Part shown: in pieces, positions 15,523-23,612 of the stretch
How the letters are laid out: every line of letters begins with the position of its first letter
How positions within the stretch are numbered: the stretch's first letter is position 1
Assembly (NCBI RefSeq): GCF_000018685.1
Contig: NC_010001.1
Location: forward strand, 3,686,001 to 3,750,000
DNA length: 64,000 nt
Direction of reading: 5' to 3'
Source: Lachnoclostridium phytofermentans ISDg
GTDB lineage: Bacteria; Bacillota; Clostridia; Lachnospirales; Lachnospiraceae
Program-made: the position numbers and the translations under genes
The notes under the pieces: model-generated
Told to the model about the DNA's origin: nothing
Database searches by the model: none
Seen by the model: the letters and a program-made list of their open reading frames with translations, nothing else

Positions 15523-17697
15523 CTAATCCTCTAAAAATGTAAACCACAAAATATCATTTGCCTTTAATTTCATACTGTATTCTCTACCTAGTCCATCATA
15601 AATCATAGTTTCCTGAGGTTCGTAAGTATTATTTACAATACAATATTTCTTTGTTGCAGGATAGTAATTTACTTCTACATTATAGTTGCTGCTATACCAT
15701 TTCTTCATCTCCTGCTCCATACCTGCGGCCCAGAATATAGCACGGTAAAGCATTCTAGAGTTTTCAAAGGAATAAGGAATTCCACTAATATAAACACTTC
15801 TTCCATCACCAAATTGGTTGACAGCCATTTGAACATCTTGTCCATCTTTACGTAGGATTTGTGCTCCATCAAGAGCATAGATATTCTTCATGCCTTCTCC
15901 AAAATTAATACTTTCATTGGAATCTTCCGTAATAAAGTGGCTGTGCTCATCCCAGTTGTATTTATCCGTTGACATGGAGAATCCAATTTCTTTATTTACA
16001 CCTAGTACATTTGCCAAGGTAAAATATCTACCCTGATGTTCACATGCAGATGGTTCGCCAACTCCAATAAATCCGCCACCCTGAGCAACGAAAGCCTTCA
16101 CGGCACTACTAACCTTTTCATTCGTCCAATAAGCACCGCCGCTTGGTCCAGTATAAGCATCACCTACGTTAATTACTACCCCACATTCATTTAAGATAAC
16201 TGGATTCTTAATCACATCTTCAAAGCTTATAAATTCCACATCAAAAGGCATACCGCTTAATGCTTCAAGTACTCCGGCATAGGAGTAAGTCTGCTTATAA
16301 TCAATCGCGTGAGCCACCATATGAGTTCCCCAAGAACGTATCTTACCCCAGGAATTTAAAACTCCTACTTTGAAATGGCTGTATGGGCTTTGGCCTCCCA
16401 TATTATCATAAAGAAGACGGAACTCGTCACATACTTCTTCAATATATTGTATAAACTCAGGGAAATCGAGTGCAAGCTTTAAATAACCGCCATAACCGAT
16501 TCGATCAACTGGCTTTCTTAAAATAGCACGTCTTGCAGTTACCCAGTTTACTTTTGCCTCTTTAATAGGATCGCCGCCTTCATGGAATACATCTGGGAAG
16601 AAGTAAGGAAGAAAACGTCCCTCTGTATATTTTACCCCTGGAATATCAGAAATCAAGCGGAGTGTTGTTCCATTTCCTACACTTCCTACTACAGCGTCAA
16701 GTCCTACATGTTTAAAATACTCGCCGAATGGTTCCGTTCCAATCCAGTGATCTCCTAAGAACATCATAGCTTCCTTATCGTTATCGTGGCAGATGTCCAC
16801 AAGAACTTTCATTAACTTAGCAACTTCTCTTTGCTGGAACTCTTGAAAATCTCTAAATTCCTTTGATGGTACACGATTCGTATTGTTATGGTAACCCTGA
16901 TCAATGATATATTCTGGACGGAATTTATAACCAACCTCTTTTTCAAATTGCTCTAAAATATATGGACTGACACTGGCACTATAACCAAACCAGTCTACGA
17001 ACTTCTCCTTGGCAAATTCATTAAATACTAAGGTAAACTGATGGAAAAACGTTGTAAAACGAACTACATCACTGTCTGGATTTTCTTTCATCCAACGTTT
17101 TAACTTTTCAATTACATATTTCTGAGTCTTAGGCTGACGTACATCATACGTTATCTGATGTTCTACATCCTGCCAGTCATTTGTAATAAAATTGTACATA
17201 TGGACTGGATCCCAAATAATAAACGCAAGGAAACTTACCGTATAATCATGAAAATGGTCTGGATTTAAAATAATAACTTCCTGATTATTCTCATCATATT
17301 CCCAAGCATCAAGAACTAATGGTTCTCCTGTCGTACGGTCTACCACTTCCCACCAGCGCTTAATATCATGAATTGTGTTAGGCTTTAATTGATCTTTATA
17401 TAAATGCTTCATCAGAGGAATACGAAGTTCTCCCTGTGACATCGCAGTATAAAATTCAGTCATTAAATAGACTTGCTGAACTTCATCTGGATTAGCATTT
17501 GCCCATGCATTATCTTTTCTTGTTGTATAATAAGTAGAATAAATCTTTGCAGGCATTTTCTTAAGTTCATCGGGCATATCCGTTCCATCGCAATCGCGTA
17601 GAGCGTCTGCTCCCCATCTTTCGGCGATTTCTTTCGTCTCCTGTATCATATCCACATCGGTAGGAACGGTAACTCTTCCTGTTAATTTTTCACTCAT
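15523..17697 (-). CDS. gnpA: GH112 beta-galactoside phosphorylase (galacto-N-biose/lacto-N-biose type)
   Basis: The 724-residue protein matches family GH112 along its whole length. These cytoplasmic inverting phosphorylases split Gal-beta-1,3-GalNAc or Gal-beta-1,3-GlcNAc, or in some members Gal-beta-1,4-L-rhamnose, into alpha-galactose-1-phosphate and the free sugar. The catalytic acid is expected to be Asp316 in FLGDHWIGTEPF, and IIWDPVHMYNFITNDW and SVGNGTTLRLISDIPG are further family signatures. The start at 17697 has AAAGGA eight bases upstream. No galactose-1-phosphate or N-acetylhexosamine kinase genes lie nearby. C. phytofermentans-type bacteria have both GNB/LNB and galactosyl-rhamnose members, so the acceptor sugar is not certain. 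Confidence 0.93.
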   Translation of the reverse strand: MSEKLTGRVTVPTDVDMIQETKEIAERWGADALRDCDGTDMPDELKKMPAKIYSTYYTTRKDNAWANANPDEVQQVYLMTEFYTAMSQGELRIPLMKHLYKDQLKPNTIHDIKRWWEVVDRTTGEPLVLDAWEYDENNQEVIILNPDHFHDYTVSFLAFIIWDPVHMYNFITNDWQDVEHQITYDVRQPKTQKYVIEKLKRWMKENPDSDVVRFTTFFHQFTLVFNEFAKEKFVDWFGYSASVSPYILEQFEKEVGYKFRPEYIIDQGYHNNTNRVPSKEFRDFQEFQQREVAKLMKVLVDICHDNDKEAMMFLGDHWIGTEPFGEYFKHVGLDAVVGSVGNGTTLRLISDIPGVKYTEGRFLPYFFPDVFHEGGDPIKEAKVNWVTARRAILRKPVDRIGYGGYLKLALDFPEFIQYIEEVCDEFRLLYDNMGGQSPYSHFKVGVLNSWGKIRSWGTHMVAHAIDYKQTYSYAGVLEALSGMPFDVEFISFEDVIKNPVILNECGVVINVGDAYTGPSGGAYWTNEKVSSAVKAFVAQGGGFIGVGEPSACEHQGRYFTLANVLGVNKEIGFSMSTDKYNWDEHSHFITEDSNESINFGEGMKNIYALDGAQILRKDGQDVQMAVNQFGDGRSVYISGIPYSFENSRMLYRAIFWAAGMEQEMKKWYSSNYNVEVNYYPATKKYCIVNNTYEPQETMIYDGLGREYSMKLKANDILWFTFLED

Positions 17698-17764
17698 CGT
17701 ATTTATCCTTTCTTTCATTTCATAATTTTATATGAGAAACCCCTTCTCCAAAAAATCTTAAATT

Positions 17765-17845
17765 AGAAAAAAATAGCCTCCGGTATACTTAAGCAGATTG
17801 CATAATACTTTATTACAATCCCTGTTCGAGACCGGAAGCTTTATT
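17765..17845 (-). terminator. Terminator after the ABC permease genes
   Basis: On the minus strand GCTTCCGGT pairs with ACCGGAGGC, which runs into TATTTTTTT. The 46-nt loop contains its own inner stem (TAATA/TATTA). It separates the permease transcript from the GH112 gene, though read-through is likely given the shared function. Confidence 0.6.
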
Positions 17846-17868
17846 GTAATTGCCTTAAACTTCAGGCA

Positions 17869-18702
17869 TCACCCTTTTACTGCAGAAGAAGCGACACCTT
17901 CGATGAAGAACTTCTGGCAGAAAAGGAATGCAATTAGAATTGGTAAAAGTACCACTGTTGCAGCAGCCATCTGAGTACCATAATCCTGAATCATACCAGA
18001 GGAGAATAATTTAACTCCAACTGATAACATCTGCTTATCCATAGTAGAAATATACAGATATGGACCCATGTAATCATTCCAAGACCATGTGAAAGAAAAC
18101 AGCGCCATAGTTGCAATTGCCGGTTTTGCCAGTGGGAAAATAATTCTCCAATAAATACGGAAGTGGTCACAACCGTCAATTTTCGCCGCTTCACTTATGG
18201 AATCCGGGATTGAAATAAATGACTGACGTAGTAAAAACACAAAATAAACATCCACACAACTTGGCAAAATTAATGCCCACATAGAGTCAAGAATGTGCAA
18301 ATTCTTAAATATCATGTATCTTGGTATAATCATAATATCGCTTGGTATCATCATAGCTGACAATAAGATAAGGAATATAAAATCCTTTCCCTTAAATTTA
18401 ATCTTAGCAAAGCCATATGCAGTAAAGCTTACAAAGAAAATTTTAATTAAGATTGTAAGACCAGTCATAACAATGGTATTTAAATACCATTTCTGGAAGT
18501 TGTAGATACCATTTGTAAATAATGCTTTAAAGTTCATGAGTGTCGGATTTTCTGAAATCAATTTCCAAGGGAATTTCATAACTTCTCCGCTTACTTTAAA
18601 AGAAGAAGAAATCATGAATATAAATGGAAAGTTGGCTATTAATCCAATACTCAGTATGAATATCGTTAGAAATATTTTTAAACCTTTATTTTTTTTCTGC
18701 AT
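17869..18702 (-). CDS. ABC sugar permease, LplC/MalG-like
   Basis: The 277-residue membrane protein has six predicted segments and the EAA loop EAAKIDGCDHFRIYWRIIFP that contacts the ATPase. It matches the carbohydrate uptake family-1 inner membrane subunits (LplC/YtcP/MalG type). It begins 13 nt after the partner permease and ends with the family-typical C-terminus FFIEGVASSAVKG. It would work with the upstream permease, the lipoprotein at 11330-12733 and an ATPase encoded elsewhere to import the oligosaccharide. Confidence 0.95.
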   Translation of the reverse strand: MQKKNKGLKIFLTIFILSIGLIANFPFIFMISSSFKVSGEVMKFPWKLISENPTLMNFKALFTNGIYNFQKWYLNTIVMTGLTILIKIFFVSFTAYGFAKIKFKGKDFIFLILLSAMMIPSDIMIIPRYMIFKNLHILDSMWALILPSCVDVYFVFLLRQSFISIPDSISEAAKIDGCDHFRIYWRIIFPLAKPAIATMALFSFTWSWNDYMGPYLYISTMDKQMLSVGVKLFSSGMIQDYGTQMAAATVVLLPILIAFLFCQKFFIEGVASSAVKG

Positions 18703-18715
18703 TTCCTGTTCCTCC

Positions 18716-19639
18716 TTAATAATTCACCCATTTTTTCTGTCCGCGCCATTGAATAAGAGTTACAATCATAACGATCACAAACATAATTAGAGCCATTGCA
18801 CTTGCCAAGCTGGTATCAAATTTTGTAAATGCAGTACGGACAATATTTACAGACATAACTGTTGTTGCCTGTCCCGGACCGCCTTCGGTAAGTGCCTGTA
18901 TACAGGTAAAGTTTTGGAAAGAACCAATAATTGAACTAATTGTCAAGAAGAAAGTTGTTGGTGAAATCATTGGTATGATTACTTTACGGATTCTCTGCCA
19001 TTTTGTTGCTCCGTCAATCTGTGCTGCTTCTATCAGTTCAGAAGGTACTTCCTGCAATGCACCAAGATAAACAACCATGTTTAGTCCCACACCCTTCCAT
19101 ACGGAAATTATCGCTACGGTAGGAAGAGCCAGTTTTAAATCTTGTAAAAGCAGTGGTGGATTAAATCCCATATTTCTTAAAGCTACAATAATTGGACTAT
19201 TATTACCCAGTAAAACCTTGAAAATGACTGCCACTGCTACCATGTTAGATACATAAGGCATAAATACCAAAGATCGGGTTGTGTTTTTTAGAAATACACC
19301 TTTGTTTAAAATAAATGCCAGTGCAAATCCAACTACCATAATTAACGGTACATAAACCAGCGAGTATTGAAAGGTTCTAAGAAGTGACGCAATAATTTCT
19401 TTATTCTTAAATATTTTGATGAAATTCTGGAACCCTACAAATTTCAGGTTGTCTAGTCTTGTAATATATTTCACGTTTAAAAACGACATCACAATTGCAA
19501 TTAAGAAAGGAATACCTGTAAAAATAGTGAAAAATATTAAATATGGTGATATAAATAGCCATCCATACCTATTTTCTTTCTTTTGTTCTTTCGAACCGTT
19601 TGTCCTTCCTTTTGGTGCTGATGTTTTTTCCATTTTCAT
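18716..19639 (-). CDS. ABC sugar permease, LplB/MalF-like
   Basis: The 307-residue protein has a charged Lys-rich N-terminus and six membrane segments (first RYGWLFISPYLIFFTIFTG). The EAA loop reads LIEAAQIDGATKWQRIRKVI. It is the LplB/YtcQ-type partner of the next gene. I start it at the ATG at 19639; the longer frame uses a GTG at 19654 whose next bases, GAGAGG, look like the ribosome binding site. It is the first gene after the yesNM terminator and has its own candidate promoter. Confidence 0.95.
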   Translation of the reverse strand: MKMEKTSAPKGRTNGSKEQKKENRYGWLFISPYLIFFTIFTGIPFLIAIVMSFLNVKYITRLDNLKFVGFQNFIKIFKNKEIIASLLRTFQYSLVYVPLIMVVGFALAFILNKGVFLKNTTRSLVFMPYVSNMVAVAVIFKVLLGNNSPIIVALRNMGFNPPLLLQDLKLALPTVAIISVWKGVGLNMVVYLGALQEVPSELIEAAQIDGATKWQRIRKVIIPMISPTTFFLTISSIIGSFQNFTCIQALTEGGPGQATTVMSVNIVRTAFTKFDTSLASAMALIMFVIVMIVTLIQWRGQKKWVNY

Positions 19640-19705
19640 AAGCCTGCCTCTCACTTTCTATTTTAGCTAGGAAGAGTCACTCTAATATGAGCTTTCCTTT
19701 ACTCA

Positions 19706-19728
19706 TATTCTACCGTATTATTTGTCAA
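19706..19728 (-). promoter_or_regulatory. Possible promoter of the permease operon
   Basis: A perfect TTGACA -35 box (19723-19728, minus strand) lies about 85 nt upstream of the permease start. The -10 is imperfect (TATGAG at a 15-nt spacing), in line with a need for the YesN activator. Modest support. Confidence 0.35.
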
Positions 19729-19788
19729 TAACCCATATGTCGTTTTTTATATTCGTTGGCTAATTTCGTTATTTTGAACAAAAAAGAA

Positions 19789-19820
19789 AAGAAATCAGAC
19801 AATTTTATGCCTGATTTCTT
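19789..19820 (-). terminator. Intrinsic terminator of yesN-yesM
   Basis: AAGAAATCAG (19789-19798) and CTGATTTCTT (19811-19820) form a 10-bp stem; the minus strand continues TTCTTTTTTG. It lies 10 nt after the yesM stop. Confidence 0.75.
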
Positions 19821-19829
19821 AATTCAATC

Positions 19830-21731
19830 TTACTTTATTCGCTTATTTTCTATCAAATTTCCACGTTCGTCAACATCATCTTTCGTTATCTTTGGGATCC
19901 GAATGACAGTTAAAGTTCCCACCTCTTTTTTACTATATATAGAAACAGCATGATCAACTCCAAAGTACAGCTTAATTCTCATTTCCACACTATGGAGCCC
20001 GATACCGGTACTACGGCGGTTTCTCTCTTGTTCTGCCTTCTCTGTCCTTCCAAAGCGAATTTGGTTTCGTATTTCCTTTAATTGCTCTTTGTCCATTCCA
20101 CGGCCATTATCCATCACTTTTATGGTGACCCATCCATCTTTCTCTTTAATAGTTACCCTGATTAGCATTGGATGTTTTAATCCAGTCATACCATATAGGA
20201 AAGAATTTTCTACCACAGGTTGTAGCAATATCTTTAAAGAATACAATCCATGTATCTGCTGCATATCCGTACGGAGGTCAAATTCAAACTCTTCCTTATA
20301 GCGGTTTTTTTGAATATTGACAAAGGCCATCAGATGCTCTATTTCGTGTTCCATTAAGACAATAACCTGACCCCCGCTTATTGACAAACGATACATTCTG
20401 CCAAGGGAGGCAGCCATACGTCCAATGTCTGGTCTGCCAGCATCATTGGATATCCACACAATATTCTCCAGAGTATTATAAAGGAAATGAGGGTTAATCT
20501 GACTCATCAATACTTCAAGTTCCAGTTCTTTTTTCTTACGTTCTGCTTTTAAATCTTCAATGAAAAGGGTATTAATTTGCTCCAGCATTGAATTGTAATA
20601 GCGTATCATATCACCCATTTCATTTTTCTGTTTCACTTCAATATAAGCGTTTAGATTACCACCATACACTTCTTTCATTGAGGCATTGAGCTCGCCGATT
20701 GGATCCATAAAGCTCTTATATAAATATAATACCATGATAGCACAAAGTCCGACACAAACCATCATAACCAAGAATATTCTAAGGTATAGCATATCCATAT
20801 CCCTAGTAACCGCATTTACAGGAATTATCATAACTGTCATCCAGTCATTTACTTCGGAAACTTTTACATTTACCAATTTATGTCCCGAAGAATCTTGCAT
20901 TTCCTGAGAGTCCTTGGTACGCTCTAAGATCATATCTTTTAATTTACTTGATATTTCCCCGGCTTTTACCACTTCTTCATTGCTCGAGGAAATCAAACTG
21001 CCATCTCCTGTTAAAATATAGATATCACCAGGAATAGATTCAGCAAGTTGAACATACTGTTCATATATCTCTTTTTCTTTCAAGGCAAATAACTGTACAT
21101 ATTGATATTTTCCTTTTTCCCATGAATAAATCCTTCGAATACCCATAACAGCCTTCTGCTCGCGTATCCCCTCCGGATAGTCACTCAAAAGAAAATTATC
21201 TTGCACTGGAAACCAGCGAAACTTCATCAAAAGGTCAGGATCTTCAATATTCATATCCTGTAATTTTTCTATAACCTCTTTCGTATTCTTATTAGGGTCC
21301 AGAAAATTAAACAACTCCCCTTTGTATGTGTATATTGCACTGATTCTTTCCCTCTTATTTAATATATCATAAGCTGAAAATATATTACTGTAAATACGAA
21401 CAATATCCAGTTTCTTATAAATCTGCTCTTGCGGTGAATATACCTTTTCAATATATTTATCCAACTGGTCATTTGCAGCGAAATTATCAGAAACACTGTA
21501 AATATCCGTAAGTTTAGCATCTATTTTATTAGCAATCTCAGTAACCCTGCTTTGGGTAGTTCGCATATATTCCTGCTTCATAACTTTTCGTGTATTCCAG
21601 AATAATATAGTGATCACTATCATAATCGGAATCAGCACCTGTAAAATACCGAGCAGCATCCTGCCTTTTAGGCCCAAATATTTTCTCTTATTTTGCTTTT
21701 TCATTTTATTAATTTTCAGAATCTTTAGCAT
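19830..21731 (-). CDS. yesM: YesM-type sensor histidine kinase
   Basis: The 633-residue protein has an N-terminal membrane segment (MLLGILQVLIPIMIVITILF), an extracytoplasmic sensor region of about 250 residues, a second membrane segment near residue 290 (FLVMMVCVGLCAIMVLYLY), a HAMP linker, the His_kinase domain (LMSQINPHFLYNTLENIVW, with the phosphorylated His), and HATPase motifs (VVENSFLYG, MDNGRGM, STGIGLHSVEMRIKLYFG). It should sense an oligosaccharide or its binding protein and phosphorylate YesN. I start at 21731, six bases after AAAGGAG; this overlaps the end of yesN by 23 nt, so the pair is translationally coupled. Confidence 0.93.
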   Translation of the reverse strand: MLKILKINKMKKQNKRKYLGLKGRMLLGILQVLIPIMIVITILFWNTRKVMKQEYMRTTQSRVTEIANKIDAKLTDIYSVSDNFAANDQLDKYIEKVYSPQEQIYKKLDIVRIYSNIFSAYDILNKRERISAIYTYKGELFNFLDPNKNTKEVIEKLQDMNIEDPDLLMKFRWFPVQDNFLLSDYPEGIREQKAVMGIRRIYSWEKGKYQYVQLFALKEKEIYEQYVQLAESIPGDIYILTGDGSLISSSNEEVVKAGEISSKLKDMILERTKDSQEMQDSSGHKLVNVKVSEVNDWMTVMIIPVNAVTRDMDMLYLRIFLVMMVCVGLCAIMVLYLYKSFMDPIGELNASMKEVYGGNLNAYIEVKQKNEMGDMIRYYNSMLEQINTLFIEDLKAERKKKELELEVLMSQINPHFLYNTLENIVWISNDAGRPDIGRMAASLGRMYRLSISGGQVIVLMEHEIEHLMAFVNIQKNRYKEEFEFDLRTDMQQIHGLYSLKILLQPVVENSFLYGMTGLKHPMLIRVTIKEKDGWVTIKVMDNGRGMDKEQLKEIRNQIRFGRTEKAEQERNRRSTGIGLHSVEMRIKLYFGVDHAVSIYSKKEVGTLTVIRIPKITKDDVDERGNLIENKRIK

Positions 21732-23379
21732 GGCCAACTCCTTTTGGGTGGTTACCTCCTGTTTGGAGGATACCTCCTGCTTGGAGGATATTACGATACT
21801 CTTTTGGACTCATTCCATACTTTTTCTTAAATAACTTAATATAGTTGGATACATCAGCCCATCCCATTTCCTCAGCTATTTCATATATCTTAAGTGCCGG
21901 ATCTGCCAGAAGTTTCTGACTTTTCTCCAATCGTTTTGATATAATATAATCACTAAAATTACATCCAAATTCATTTTTAAATATTTTAGAAATGTATGCT
22001 GTATTCTTACACACCTTGGTACCAACATATTCTAGAGAAATCTGGTTAGAATCGTATTCTGCATCCACAATTTCCTTTATTTGCTGAGCAAGGCTGCTTC
22101 TGTTTTTCCATTCTCCCTTCATTCGAGCACTTTCTTTGGAAACTTCTCGAAGAATTTTAAATAGAAACTCTTTTTTCCCTTCCAAGCTTTTAAAGGTATA
22201 TATGTGTGTATATGTGTAATCCATCTTTTTCATAACTTTCTCAAGTTGAACACCATAGCGTAACAGCTCACGGGATAGGTTAAACATTAACTCAAGGCTT
22301 AGACGGTTAATACAATCATAATCAAGAATCACCTTCCCTCTGAATTCAGAGAAAATCTGTTCCAGTGTCTCTTCTAATTCTTTTTCTTGCTGTTCTAAAA
22401 TTTCCTTAAGAATCTTCTCCACGTCAAAAGAAATGGCGTAATAGTCAAAATCTGCTTCCTGCATTTCTTTATAGAACATAATCTGGCTTTTGGCTTCACT
22501 ATAGATTTTCTGACCGACACAGCATTTCGCTTGTTCATAACACTGAGGTAACATCTGAAAATCCACATAGAAGTTGCTAATACCTGCATATGCATTGATG
22601 TTACCCTCTCCTATGACGCATTCTAACATCTTCTTGGTATAGCTACGAAGGACTTCTTCTTCTGGTTCTTCTTCAGATTTTAGAATTCCGGTTATCTTTT
22701 CTTCAAAGTTTAAAATAAATTTTCCTACTATTTGCTGCTCTTTGGAAGCCTTTTCATTTAGAAGGTTCTCTATCTTAATTTGCTTCTGATAAAAGGCATT
22801 CTTATCTACCGAATTCTGGACATCGAAACTAATCCGAATAACACCAAACCAGTTTCCATCATGTTGTAAGAATTCTTCCTCCATCTCTTCTTCGTTATAG
22901 CCATAGCCCTTTATCAAATCATTGAACTTCTTTCTAAGCTTTAGGCTCTTACCTTCCTCATAAGCCTGTTTTAGCTCAATTTCCTCTATTTTTTTTCTAT
23001 TTTCTTCATCAAGTCTATCTTTCATTTTACGAAACATAACTTCGAATTCATCAAGATCAGTAGGTTTTAATAAGTACTCAGAAACCTGGCTTTTAATGGA
23101 CATCTGCATATATTCAAAATCATTATAGCCACTTAGAATAATGATTTTAATCTCCGGGTAATGCTGATTTAGATACTGCATTAGCTCTATTCCATCCATT
23201 TCTGGCATTCGAATGTCTGAAATTATCACATGAGGCTTGTCCTTTTTTATTTGATCAAGGGCCTCCAATCCATTTCCGCAGACACCGCTAATTTCAAATC
23301 CCCATTCCCCCCATGGAATACTATTTGCCATTCCATATGCAATTGATTTTTCGTCTTCCACCACCAATAGCTTATACAT
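21709..23379 (-). CDS. yesN: YesN-type response regulator with AraC DNA-binding domain
   Basis: The 556-residue protein has a receiver domain at residues 1-125 (phospho-acceptor Asp55 in IISDIRMPEMDG), a middle region of about 300 residues, and a C-terminal AraC-type pair of helix-turn-helix motifs (AYISKIFKNEFGCNFSDYI, then YEIAEEMGWADVSNYIKLF). It probably activates the permease, GH112 and binding-protein transcripts. GGAGGTAAGGT precedes the ATG. The C-terminal tail beyond the AraC domain contains a small imperfect duplication (ILQAGG, ILQTGG) from a GGAGG-containing DNA repeat at about 21760-21790. Confidence 0.93.
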   Translation of the reverse strand: MYKLLVVEDEKSIAYGMANSIPWGEWGFEISGVCGNGLEALDQIKKDKPHVIISDIRMPEMDGIELMQYLNQHYPEIKIIILSGYNDFEYMQMSIKSQVSEYLLKPTDLDEFEVMFRKMKDRLDEENRKKIEEIELKQAYEEGKSLKLRKKFNDLIKGYGYNEEEMEEEFLQHDGNWFGVIRISFDVQNSVDKNAFYQKQIKIENLLNEKASKEQQIVGKFILNFEEKITGILKSEEEPEEEVLRSYTKKMLECVIGEGNINAYAGISNFYVDFQMLPQCYEQAKCCVGQKIYSEAKSQIMFYKEMQEADFDYYAISFDVEKILKEILEQQEKELEETLEQIFSEFRGKVILDYDCINRLSLELMFNLSRELLRYGVQLEKVMKKMDYTYTHIYTFKSLEGKKEFLFKILREVSKESARMKGEWKNRSSLAQQIKEIVDAEYDSNQISLEYVGTKVCKNTAYISKIFKNEFGCNFSDYIISKRLEKSQKLLADPALKIYEIAEEMGWADVSNYIKLFKKKYGMSPKEYRNILQAGGILQTGGNHPKGVGHAKDSEN

Positions 23380-23401
23380 ACCTTACCTCCATCCTAAATT
23401 T

Positions 23402-23431
23402 ATTATATAACAAGCCCTATTCTTTTCGCAA
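23402..23431 (-). promoter_or_regulatory. Candidate yesN promoter
   Basis: TATAAT (23402-23407, minus strand) lies 18 nt from TTGCGA (23426-23431), a 4/6 match to the -35 consensus. It would give a leader of only about 15 nt before yesN. Confidence 0.4.
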
Positions 23432-23485
23432 GCTTTTATACTTTACATATAAGGAACAAAGTGGCTTCGCCCTAAATTAAAAGTA

Positions 23486-23547
23486 GCTCTGCGTCTAGTA
23501 TCTAGGTAGGTTCCAAAGAAACCTCAACCCGGCACTTGAGACAGAGC
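23486..23547 (-). other. Three-way-junction-like structured segment
   Basis: On the minus strand GCTCTGTCT pairs with AGACGCAGAGC as an outer stem; inside are GGTTTC-TTT-GGAACC and CTAG-ATA-CTAG stems. It lies between the terminator of the FMN-binding gene and the yesN promoter and belongs to no gene. No known riboswitch consensus was recognised. Confidence 0.35.
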
Positions 23548-23552
23548 CAAAA

Positions 23553-23592
23553 GAGCGTCACCAAAATACTCTAACGTTATTTGGTGACGCTC
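23553..23592 (-). terminator. Intrinsic terminator of the FMN-binding protein gene
   Basis: GAGCGTCACCAAA (23553-23565) and TTTGGTGACGCTC (23580-23592) form a perfect 13-bp stem, followed on the minus strand by TTTTGGC. It lies about 20 nt after the stop codon. Confidence 0.85.
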
Positions 23593-23612
23593 CTATTCTA
23601 ATATTTTATTAA

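Noticed and set aside
17815..17845. tRNA-like TTCGAGACC sequence before the GH112 gene
   Set aside because: No acceptor, D- or anticodon stems can be built around it; the region fits a terminator with a T-run better.
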